From contig NC_063156.1 of NCBI RefSeq assembly GCF_020921035.1, positions 12,288,501 to 12,352,500 of the forward strand: a stretch of 64,000 nucleotides of DNA, given 5' to 3'. This document shows, piece after piece, positions 45,051 to 55,744 of this stretch. The DNA comes from Rhodamnia argentea (taxonomy: Eukaryota > Streptophyta > Magnoliopsida > Myrtales > Myrtaceae). The notes under the pieces are model-generated. The model had not been told where the DNA came from. It worked only from the letters and a program-made list of their open reading frames with translations, and made no database searches. Made by a program: the position numbers and the translations under genes. How positions within the stretch are numbered: position 1 is the first letter of the stretch; every line of letters starts with the position of its first letter.

Positions 45051-45692
45051 AGGATACTTTTGGTGCCAAAGTTGTGTACGGAGATCACTTTGGTGTTAAA
45101 AGTTTCAATTGGATCACTTAAGTGCCAAGTCGGAGACAAAATGATCACTTTGGTACCTCCGGCAGAAATTAATACGTGGCTTTTCAATTAAAATTTTAAT
45201 GTAAAATGACATTAAAAAAAAAAAGAAGTGCACGTGGATTTCTACACTTTAAAATAAATTAAAATAAATCAAATTTAAATTAAAAAATCAGGTAAAACCT
45301 AAATTTGTTTAAAACACAAAATTTATTCAAAATAAATTAAAATAAGCTTTAAAAAGCTTAAAATTTAAAAAGAAAAAGAAAAAAATTGGAGGAGGCAAAG
45401 GATGAGGCGGCGAGGGCTACAACAAGCCCTCGCCGTCGTTGTCCCACCATCGCTAGCAACGGCTAGCACGGGTCATCAAGCCTCGCCCAGGGGCCGCCGC
45501 TTGCTTAGGACCGAATTGACACTATTAAAAGTTTTAGGGTTGAATTGACCGAAAAATCAAAAGGTTCAGAGTTTTTTTTGGTCGGAAAAAGGTTCGGAGT
45601 TCAATTGACAAAATTAAAAGGTTTAGGACTGAATTGGCCAAAGTGCAACAAGTTTAAGGCTTTTTGGATAATCGTCCCTAATTTGACAGAGT
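45051..45692. mobile_element. Chimeric inverted-arm element (two different arms)
   Basis: The left arm opens GGGAAAAGGATACTTTTGG and repeats GATCACTTTGGTG-type phrases. The right arm instead belongs to the GTCCTAAAC family (GGTTTAGGACTGAATTGGCC) and closes GGATAATCGTCCC. The core at 45380-45500 is GC-rich (GGCGAGGGC, CCCTCGCCGTC). The terminal few bases still pair as GGGA/TCCC. A micro-insertion sits inside the right arm. Confidence 0.5.
45559..45601 (-). mobile_element. Micro-insertion with 15-bp target duplication inside a phrase arm
   Basis: AAAAGGTTCAGAGTT (45559-45573) and AAAAGGTTCGGAGTT (45587-45601) differ at one base. The 13-bp insert is six T and GGTCGGA; on the minus strand TCCGACC plus poly-A. 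Because the host is an arm of phrase repeats, the direct repeat alone is weaker evidence here, but the GGTC-capped T run fits the series. Confidence 0.6.
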
Positions 45693-46710
45693 GGGCCATT
45701 AGAATTCTCAAATCAAAGATGGATGAAATTGTTTGCGTACATTTTTTTTACTATATTGACGGTGCGAGTCTTGTTTGTCAAATTTACGTATGTGGCTGAA
45801 GCGAGTGAGGAACTGATTAAAAAGCTAATTTAGCTCGTCCGAGCTCTCGATAAAGCTTATTAACAAATAATTGGGAAGCCCCTTTTAAGAAACTTTCTTA
45901 GGATAACTTTCGGGGATATACACCATAAAAACTTGGCTGGTAAAATAAAATATTATCACCAACCAAAGTGATGGAGGAAAATATTGCCCAAAAGAAAATT
46001 CTTCCGGATCCATAGGATCATCATAGAAGACTTCTGCCTACTTCTTTTCATATTACATGTAGCAGCTTGATGTGTGTGTGTGTGTTAGTACACATTTAAC
46101 TGAGTAAAAAGATCGAAAACCATTTTAGTGGACCATCTTAGCCTAACTCCTCCGTAGGGAAAAGAAGAAGAAGAAGAAGAAGAAGAAGATGATGATGATG
46201 GCAATAATGACGAGATGAATACGCAAGACGATGACAAGACGACAATTATCGTGTTACTCCTGATCCGGATTCCTCGCTTTAAAAGATAAATGTGCCGGAA
46301 AATAGTAACGTATATCCGAACAACAACGTAGCCTCCTTGAAATTATTCCAAATTATTAGAAGGAGAAAACGTCCCACACGGTTTTGAAACAACGTTCCAA
46401 GAAAACGAATTGGTCGATTCCCCGTTGGCGAGGCAATCTGAGACCAAACCAGCACCACGCAATCCCCTCTCGAGCCAAAGCAAGAACCAAATTCAGGGTC
46501 TCTGTCACCTTTTGGCTACATGCCACATGACACATGAGCCACCCAAGTAAAGGTTAAGCCACATTTAATGTTAAAAGTTGGGCTAAGTGACTAACTCTCC
46601 CGTCCCCGTTTGATAGCCGACGTGACGATCGCCCGTCCAACTCAGCCGCGGAAATTTCGCGTGAGAAGGAGAGAATTATGACCAAATGCGTAAGTACGTG
46701 GCGTTTTCGA
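45693..46710. other. Spacer with AAG/ATG microsatellite
   Basis: The AAG units at 46162-46189 run into ATG units to 46200. TG units lie at about 46070-46085. No gene was recognised. Confidence 0.45.
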
Positions 46711-47302
46711 GGATAAGAACAGTAAGAGTGTCATAACTTTCGTATAATGCTTACTTGAGTACCATAATATATTTTTTTTTACTCACTTAAGTGTCACGGA
46801 TTTGAAAAATCGATTATTTAAGTGTCATCGGCAATTTGCCATGCCGGAAAATCCGACATAGACAACGATCGTCCTACATGGCGCTGCCGTTAATAATATG
46901 GATAATTTTTAAAAAAAATTTTGATTTTTTTTCTTTTCCTTTTTTTTTTTGGTTACGGCGACCCCCATCGGCTGGGAAAGCAAAGGCCTCAAAGGTCATC
47001 GCGGCCTCGCCGGCTGTAGATGGGCAAGGGCTTCGCGGCCTTAAGAACAAAGGAAAAAGGAAAACAAAAATAAAAATTCCAAGTAAAAATAAAAATAGAA
47101 AACCACATTGAATTTCTATTTATTTTTAAAGATTCCACGTCAGATAAAAATTAATTAAAAAATTCACATAGGTTGATTTGCCATAAATAGCATTCAAATG
47201 ATTGATTTTATTCTGATGCGACACTTAAATGAGCAAAAAAAAAAGTTATGGCAGTTAAGTGAGCACCGCACAATAGTTATGACACTATTATATTCTTATC
47301 CC
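46711..47302. mobile_element. Inverted-arm phrase element (GTGTCATAACT family) with GC-rich core
   Basis: The left end GGATAAGAACAGTAAGAGTG and then GTCATAACTTTC match the reverse complement of the right end. Arms carry CACTTAAGTGTCAC-type phrases. The core 46955-47040 has GGCGACCCCC, GGCCTC and CGCGGCC words. The outer flanks CGTTTTCGA and CATTTTCGG match at seven of nine bases. Confidence 0.65.
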
Positions 47303-47673
47303 CATTTTCGGATATCTAACTCTCTTTATCGGTTCTGGTCAATCACCTATTGAGAGTAGATCTATCAAAATGGGTCAATATAAACCCATTGGTGACTGAT
47401 ATGTAACCGGATATACCATATATGATGGACTGAGTTGTTATATTAGTTAGTTGTATTAAATAATGAGTCATAAATGAATTGAGATAGATCGTAAATGGGT
47501 TTACAACTTACTTACTTTCTATTTATTCTCTCTCGTCTCCACCCGATCTCGCGCTCAATTATTTCGCACTTTTACGTCGGTTTGTGAATAAATTTCCACT
47601 AAATATTGAAGCATTCTAGGAATAGAGGTGGGGTATGAGTTGCTAGATTTGCATTCTAATATAGTAAAATCTA
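47303..47673. other. Spacer
   Basis: No gene or clear repeat; TATATGAT/GGATATACC short words only. Confidence 0.35.
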
Positions 47674-48603
47674 GGAAAAATTCTAAATAAGGACCCGAAT
47701 TGCTCTCATTTTCTCAAATGAGGGCCTAAAGTAAACGTTGTTTCGTAAGGGTCTGAAGTGACCATGGAGTCTTAAAAAAGTGCTTGGCTTAAAGGGCATT
47801 TTCGTCAATTTTCTTTTTTGATTTTTTTCCTTTTTTCTTTATTTTTTTTATTTTTTAAATTGAAAAAATTATTGGAAAAAAAAGGACACAGGCGGGAGGG
47901 GGGCCCTCTCGCTTGTGGCCGTCGTTCTATCGCCAGTGGGGTGTCAACGAAAGCTGACGAGGGCTGCCGATGCCTCAGCAAGTGCCTGTTGGCCCTGGCC
48001 AGATTAAGGAGAGGGTCGGGCCCTCTCCATCTTTCTTCACTTTCCATCGTTTTGGTATTTCTCCTCTCCTTCAACTTTATTTTCCTCTCGGAGAAGTTCT
48101 TGTTTGGCTTCACATAAGCTCTGCCCCACCTCCTGGATCGCGTGATGGCCATCAATCTGAGACGCCAGTTCTCCTCTCTCGCGGGTCTATCCGCTCCGAA
48201 GCTAGCCCTTGCTCGTGCCAGATTTTAGTCACTGGCCCGCTCCATCATCACCAGAACAAGGAGGGGGTTGTTGACCTCGCCTAGATCCAGGAGAGGGCCA
48301 GCAGACCTTCGCCTTTGGTCGATGTGGTCGTCGACCCTCGCTGAGGAGTCGGCAACCTCGTCGGCCATCGCGTACGCCCCACCGGCGGTGGCCTCCCGCC
48401 TATATGTGTGTTTTTTCCTTTTATTTTTTTAAAATTTTTAAAAAACATAAAAGGGAAAAAAAGAAGAAGAAAAAGAAACAAATCAAAAAAAGGTTAGATG
48501 ACAAAAATGCTCTTGAAATCAGGCCATTTTTTGAGACTTTAAGGCTACTTCATTCCTTTATTTGAAACAAGGTCCGCTTTAAACTCTTATTTGGAAATTT
48601 TCC
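47674..48603. mobile_element. Inverted-arm phrase element with GC-rich core (GGGCCC family, copy 3)
   Basis: The 930-bp element has ends GGAAAAATTCTAAATAAGG and TTATTTGGAAATTTTCC. Flanks TAAAATCTA (47665-47673) and TAAAATTTA (48604-48612) match at eight of nine bases. Phrases such as AAAGTAAACGTTGTTTC repeat in the arms. The core 47885-48410 is GC-rich; frames of about 100 codons there on both strands are composition-driven. Confidence 0.75.
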
Positions 48604-49153
48604 TAAAATTTATATCGAGCCTCGCCAAAAGCCACGATTGTATCACGTATTTTTTGTGTGATAATTGATTCGGTCTACCACGTAGTCCTTGTAACGAGTA
48701 TAGGGATGCGATGGATGACGGGAGGGATGAGCCTTTGGACGTGTGTTCACTTTAGAAGTTGTTGGCTTCTTGGCTTTGGGGTCATGATCATGAAGGGGTA
48801 GGCGTAACACGTGCTTGGCAATAAGTGAACAAGTGGAGGGGTAGTCCCGTAACTTCACCTTCTCTGCCCTCCTAATTGCCCCCTCTATAAAGAGGAGGGG
48901 ACTCCACTCATCTTGGAGAGAGCGAGGCAGTTTACAGGAAGCGGCATACTCTCTGCCTTTACCAATTCATCCTTCCCACGACTCATCACCACTCAGGTAC
49001 GGAGACGTTATACATTGCATATGTACAAGATGCCCTTCTAACGATCAGTTAAATTTGAGTAGCTTTGACTAGGAACATCATCATTAATGTCGTTGAAACC
49101 GCTAAAAGATTAATTGAGAGGTGTTGATGAAAATCTTGCATGTGGCGATAGCC
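48604..49153 (+). promoter_or_regulatory. Promoter and 5' leader of the ABCG22-type gene
   Basis: A TATA box (CTCTATAAAGA) at 48884-48894 predicts transcription from about 48915. A possible leader intron runs from a GTACGG donor at about 48998 to the AG of GCGATAG directly before CCATGG (49152). That would remove upstream in-frame ATGs at 49121 and 49127. The intron is inference. Confidence 0.5.
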
Positions 49154-50890
49154 ATGGCGATGGAGAGAACAAGCTCCCCCGGGCTGGCGAGGACGATTTC
49201 GGACCAGCTGCTGGAGACGGTGGCGGCGGCCTTCAAGTCGGGGACCCCCTCGGGCGAGGCCGCTGGGGGGCAGCAGCCTTCCGGCGGGGCGTCGTCGTCG
49301 GAGACAGGAGGGACGCTGTCGAGGAAGTCCAGCCGGAGGCTGATCCTGGCGTCGCCGGGGCGGGGGAGCACGAGCCGGAACGCGCACATCCGCAAGTCCC
49401 GGAGCGCGCAGCTCAACAAGGTCGAGCTCGACGAGGTCAGCAGCGGCGCGGCGCTGAGCCGGGCCTCCAGCGCCAGCCTCGGCTTCTCCTTCTCCTTCAC
49501 TGGCTTCAGCATGCCCCCCGAGGACATCGCCGACTCCAAGCCCTTCAGCGACGACGACGACATACGTAAGTTCATACTCGAAACGTGCCCGATTTCCTCT
49601 TTCTTTCAACCTTGCTCCATAATTTTATGCTTCCCAAGATATAAATTTAAGCTGTGGTCCATGAAATCATCTAGCATGTGGATGGCCGTTTTTTCATTTA
49701 ATTTCGGAAATGATTGCCGTGAAGGCGAGGTTGCTTGATTCTGGAAAACCCCGTGACCGGAAAAGCATTCATTTGACCATGCATGGGATCATGGCTTATA
49801 ATGTGTGCGTGTATGTCTAGTCTTCATCTAATTATAAGGCCCGTATTTTGAATACCTAGGTATCTAAGTACAGGTGAGCTATGGTTAATTATGCACTTAG
49901 ATCTAAACTGACTATATTGCAATGAGAACATTGAGTGATCTAACGAAAGATGAATTAAATTCAAAGTTTTTATGTGGTAAGCTAAGTTAAAAATTGGACT
50001 TGGAGGGTCACATTTTCTCCGTTGAATTAGCTTAAATTTCCATGAGTTAGTCACCGTTCGCTATTTGCAGATTAATTCCTATTAAGAGCCCTAATCGGTA
50101 CTCTTCTCGAAAAGAAGGGGACAAAGAAAGTGGCAAGCTAAATCGTGGCCACTATCCACACGTGGAACAGTAACTTGTTAGGCACCGAGCTTCGACATTT
50201 TTGGTGAACGACGTGTCGTGATTTTGGCATCGAAATCATGATTGTTCAAGTGGGTTTGTCGTTCGTAAAGTAATGCGGCCACTTTGAGTTGATGATCCGT
50301 CCCGGTTCTATTAAAAAAATTGTATAGAGAATTGATATATATTGCACCAACAAATACTAGACCTATCTCTTGTGACCACTTTCATGAACTATTGAATTTG
50401 CATCGCTAAAAGAATCGAAAAAGTCCTAAATCTATTACATTGATGGCAATTCAGTTCTAAACCTTTTAATTATGTAAATTTAGTCCTAAACCTTTTGTAT
50501 CTGTGTTAATTGAGTCCACCGATCAATTTTGATCGAAAATTACTTGGGTAGACAAGAGATGAATTTTGCACCCGTAGGCGATTTGACACCCATCAAGAGA
50601 TGAGCCCCAACTTGCAATCTCCACTCTCTCTCTCTCTCATCCCCTGCATGAGATGACCTCCCCCACACCCAAGTGGATCATATTTAACATCTAATTATGT
50701 GCTTATCACTTTGTAGTATAGTGCATGTCCAAGTTGGTAAGGAGAATAGAAACTCTTCTCTCTGCCTTTTAACCTTTTATGATGAGAGAACACAATCTAA
50801 GCTGAGCTGCAAGTTTATGAAATTTACCGCTAATCTCATGGGTTAGGACAGATGCGAGTAGAAAAGCCGGATGGATCATTGAAGTAAAGT

Positions 50891-50925
<35 letters not shown>

Positions 50926-53900
50926 CTGGAGGTGTGAAGAAGCTAATCAGTGACCTGCAATTAATTGATATACATGTCTAACTAAACTAGCTTTTCCTTC
51001 TCGAGTTAACTTATTCGTCCCGGTTAATCCGGTTGTCTAGATACATGCGGTCTCATGTGATCTTCAGGGACGACCTATGTTGGATTAGAAGTTACTACAA
51101 TATCATTTGCATCATTGGTCATGTGTTGAGACCCACGTGATCAAACGGTTCCGAGACGAAGCATCCGAGCATAAAACATGTGGATTGACCTTCCGTCCTC
51201 GTCCGCACCACACAATAGTAAATCGAGTGGTTTAGGTTTGGGACCATGTGGCGACAGTAGTAAATCTTTTAGCTAAGATGTTTGAATTTTCGTGGTACCT
51301 AAGCATGACTTTTCTGCTCTTTCTCCTACTCAATTTCAAGAAGTAGGTCACGACCCTTTGAAAAGCCCCCCAAACCAACCGGGGGTCAAAGTTCTTTTTT
51401 GTCTCGCCGGTTCACTTATCTCTATCATCTCCACCTCACTGAACCTGAAAGGCTAAAACGTCTCTAGCTCTCTTTGTGTTCGGTTCACTTGATGAATTCA
51501 GTTCTTGATTTACCAGGAATGCTAAAAGATACTAAGAAAATTTTATCAAAACCAACTTTAATTAGGTGCCATGGACACTGATCACGTCGACATCCTATCG
51601 TACAAAAGGAGCCGGTCGGCTTTTTATGGTTCGATCGAGCTCGTGAGAACAGAACTCATCTTTGTAAAATTCTTTGTCATTATAATCAACCAGGACCAAT
51701 CAAGTCCATAATCAGAAAACTTTTCGGGCTAAAAGGCCTGCTTCTTTCGATCAGCTGCACTATCTAGTGATCAGTACTGTATGAAACAAGTTGGAAATGG
51801 AGTTTTTTTCTGAATTATGATGGTGAACTAATAAGGCCACAAGTGCAGCATGAGTTCAGTAGATTTATGGTACAAATGTAAGACTTGTAGGTCGAAAGGC
51901 GTCGCAACATACTGCGGCATAACTCCTTTTTTGATGAATTCCTCACTCACGTAAGAAATCTTCATCCATGTCTATTGCAGCTGAGGATCTGGAAGCCGGG
52001 ACGCAGAGACCAAAGTTCCAGGCTGAGCCAACGCTGCCCATCTATCTCAAGGTGATGGTACTCGCCGTGGAGGCTCCCTAGACTCTCTCTACCTCTCTGC
52101 CTCTCTCTGCTCTGAAAGCGCATCTACAGGAGTTTTCGACCTGGTTTCTGCTTATGGTGCATCGATTGATTTCCTACATCTATTTGCAACAGGCGAGCAA
52201 TGGGAGATTTTAGCTATGCACGGGGCCTGTTAGAAACAAATTGGCTAAGATGGTCAGGTTCAGTCTTGTACTGAGTTCCATCTCATGCGACATTTTTGTA
52301 CAAGACTCTCTCTTCTTTCCTACGAAATAAGCAGCATAACATATCTCGAGACTCGAACTATTTGAGAAAATGCAATTGGGTCGTACCTCGGTGAGGCTTA
52401 TCTAGTTTACAAAGTCTGAAGGAAGACCAGATAGCCCATCTTCACTTCGGTTTTGAGACCAGACTCTGGCGAGTCGGTCTCGGCACATGAGTCAAACTCA
52501 CAGGCCGATGCCAAGGCAAACATTAAAACTAGAGCTGCTGAGGAAAGAAGAGGGGATGAAAATTTTTGGGCAATGCATGTAATAGTGTCCTAGCATAACA
52601 CGATTGCCGGTTAGATCCTGGTACTCATTTTACTGAAGTGAAATTTTCTTCTTGTTCTCTTTGTTACAGTTCACGGACGTGACATACAAGGTAATCCTCA
52701 AAGGAATGAAGGCGAAGCAAGAGAAGGACATACTGCACGGGATCACAGGATCGGTGAATCCGGGAGAAGTTCTCGCGCTGATGGGGCCTTCAGGAAGTGG
52801 GAAAACCACGCTGCTGAATCTTCTAGGTGGCCGGATAATGAAACCCACTGTTGGTGGTTCAATCACCTATAATGACCAGCCATACTCCAAGTTCTTGAAA
52901 AGCAGGTATCATACTAGCAATTTTCCTGCCATGAACAGAAAATGAACAAGTGCCTGCAGTAGTACAGTCCTAACATTATTGCGTAAAATGCTGCAGAATA
53001 GGATTCGTAACTCAGGACGATGTCTTATTTCCTCACCTTACCGTGAAAGAGACTCTGACTTATGCGGCTCTCCTACGACTTCCGAAATCGTTGACAAGAG
53101 AGGAAAAGGAAAAACGGGCAATGGATGTCATCTATGAGCTAGGCTTGGAGAGGTAAATTTCTTCTCCTGCTAATTATGTAGATGTCTAGTGCCAATCAAT
53201 TACAGGATTTGAAGCTACTTAAAGTTAATACTGACTCAAACTATTGGGAATAGGTGTCAGGACACAATGATCGGCGGTTCCTTTGTTCGTGGAGTATCAG
53301 GTGGAGAGAGGAAGAGAGTCTGCATAGGCAACGAAATCATAATCAATCCTTCTCTTCTGTTTCTCGATGAACCGACCTCCGGATTGGATTCCACAACCGC
53401 ATTGAGGATCGTTCAGATGTTACAAGACATAGCGGAGGTACGACAATTTACTGATTACTTTCTTTTTCCCCAACTGCCCTGAATTACTCTGCCCATTTCG
53501 ATGAAGAGGATATGTATTCCTATGCATTTACCTTCAATATAGCAGCATTGCCAGCTACCAGGAAGGAGTTTCCTGATTTTCATGGTCCATGCCTTAGAAA
53601 ATTGCAATATTTATAACTAGGAATCATTTTGGTTCAGGCCGGGAAGACGGTGGTGACTACGATACACCAGCCATCGAGCAGGCTCTTCCACAAATTCGAC
53701 AAGCTGATCCTGCTAGGGAAAGGGAGTTTACTCTACTTCGGCAAAGCATCAGAAGTGATGATTTACTTCTCATCAATAGGATGTTCTCCTTTAATCGCCA
53801 TGAATCCCGCAGAATTCTTGCTAGACCTAGCAAATGGGAACGTTAACGACGTTTCTGTGCCATCAGAACTAGAGGATAGAGTACAGATGGAGAATGCAGA

Positions 53901-55268
53901 AACTCAGACAAGGAATGGGAAGCCATCTCCAACCGATGTTCACGAGGTAACACTTCGGTCATACTTTTATGAACTTCGACTGACATGAAACTCAACAGGT
54001 GAAAAAGTGTGATCGACGTATTCATATGATTGCCTGCTGCCCTTTCTTGCCAATGCAGTATCTAGTGGAGGCCTATGAGACGCGGGTAGCGGAGAGCGAG
54101 AAGAAGAAGCTCATGGCTGCGCTCCCGCTGGACGAAATGCTCAAGTCGAAGGTGTCTTCACCCAAGCGGAACTGGGGAGCGAGCTGGTGGCGACAATACT
54201 CTATCTTGTTCTGCAGAGGGATCAAAGAGCGACGGCACGAGTACTTCAGCTGGTTAAGGGTAACACAAGTCCTATCTACTGCAATTATTCTGGGACTGCT
54301 CTGGTGGAGATCGGACAGCAGTAGCCCCAAGGGCCTTCAGGATCAGGTATAGTAGTCGTACGAGCATACAAATTTTTATCGCCTACGCACTGGGAAAATA
54401 GTTCAGCAAAACCATGGTCATGGAATCAACTGTAACTGAAGCGTATATGTTCCTGCATCGCATTGCAGGCGGGGCTGCTTTTCTTCATCGCCGTCTTCTG
54501 GGGATTTTTCCCGGTCTTCACGGCCATCTTCACGTTTCCTCAAGAGAGAGCGATGCTGAGCAAGGAGCGAGCGGCTGATATGTACAGGCTCAGCGCGTAT
54601 TTCTTGGCTAGGACCATGAGCGACCTCCCGCTAGACCTGATACTCCCCATACTTTTCCTGGTGGTCGTTTATTTCATGGCGGGCCTCACGCTGGATGCGG
54701 GGTCCTTTTTCCTGAGCTTGCTGGCAGTCTTCCTGTGCATAGTCGCTGCTCAGGTACTTTGAAATTCCTTTAGGCTCACAATCGAATACTTCATCAAGGT
54801 TCGTCTCACGGTCTCATCACCAATTTCACTGGAATTTGGTGGGTGATGGCAGGGACTGGGACTAGCTATCGGGGCGACATTAATGGACATGAAGAGGGCG
54901 ACCACATTGGCCTCGGTGACAGTCATGACCTTCATGCTCGCTGGAGGGTACTTTGTTAAGGTAAGCAAATCCCAAAATCGCTGCAGAGAACATTGTCACC
55001 CATACGTTTGTTGAAGACAGATACGTGACGCATTGCCCTTTCGCAGGAAGTTCCAGTGTTCGTGTCCTGGATCCGCTACATGTCTTTCAACTACCACACT
55101 TACAAGCTTCTCATCAAGATACAGTACAAGCACAAATTATCGAGCGTAAACGGGATGATCATAGACGATGGTCTGAAGGAAGTGACTGCGTTGGTGATTA
55201 TGGTTTTTGGTTATCGCCTTCTGGCATACATTTCATTGCGAAGAATGAAACTGCCATCGGCAGCTTGA
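49154..55268 (+). CDS. ABCG22: ABC transporter G family member 22-type half-size transporter
   Basis: Eleven exons join in frame: 49154-49565, 51981-52051, 52670-52905, 52997-53152, 53254-53437, 53638-53946, 54059-54346, 54469-54753, 54853-54960 and 55047-55268 (ten listed coding exons; any leader exon is additional), giving 756 aa. The N-terminus ([54 protein letters not shown]) is characteristic of ABCG22. Walker A is GPSGSGKT (200-207), the signature is VSGGERKR (306-313), Walker B is LLFLDEP (326-332), and H-loop TTIHQPSS follows. The C-terminal half has about six membrane spans including [18 protein letters not shown] and [24 protein letters not shown]22 acts at the plasma membrane and affects stomatal behaviour and drought response; its substrate is not firmly known. 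Start 49154 has a strong GCCATGGCG context; 49160 is an alternative. Intron 1 is 2.4 kb. Confidence 0.97.
50411..50560. repeat. Left half of a GTCCTAAAC phrase element in ABCG22 intron 1
   Basis: Phrases AAAAAGTCCTAAATCTATT, CAGTTCTAAACCTTTTAA and AGTCCTAAACCTTTTG follow at about 35-bp spacing, as in the left arms elsewhere. The inverted right arm is absent. Confidence 0.55.
50893..50925 (+). repeat. T33 homopolymer in ABCG22 intron 1
   Basis: Thirty-three consecutive T. The exact length may be affected by sequencing or assembly. Confidence 0.9.
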
Positions 55269-55744
55269 GATGAACCTGGAACAAATTTCTCCAGGCATAA
55301 CAAAAAATGCAGAGAATCTGGAGAACCCCTCCAATGCTCCAAGAGATTTTGGGAAGGATTAGGAGTTTCCAGGTTCGACTAAGGTCACCACCGGCAAAGA
55401 CGACCAGTTGCAGGCGCTGAGGGTATATCCATGCCTCATAAATTGTGAAATAGCACCATCAAGAACATCCATTAAAGCACATTTTGGACCTAATTACAGA
55501 CACCTGTAGCTCGGTTTTGTTGGTTCTTAGTTCAGTTAAAAGTTGCGACGGCATGATGATGATCAAGATCGACCATTTTCTCCCATAAAAACACCGGTAG
55601 CCTAATGTAGTTTGTGATTGCTGATGCATAGAATTGAGTGGAGGTTCAAAGTTAAACGGAAGAACATCCCTTATCATACGTGCCCAAACTGTAGTCTCTG
55701 ACTGAGGATGACCAAGATAACAATCTTATCATTTGCTAAAAACT
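55269..55744 (+). other. ABCG22 3' UTR and spacer
   Basis: Sequence after the stop codon with no further coding signal; probably 3' UTR for the first 200-400 bp. Confidence 0.5.
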
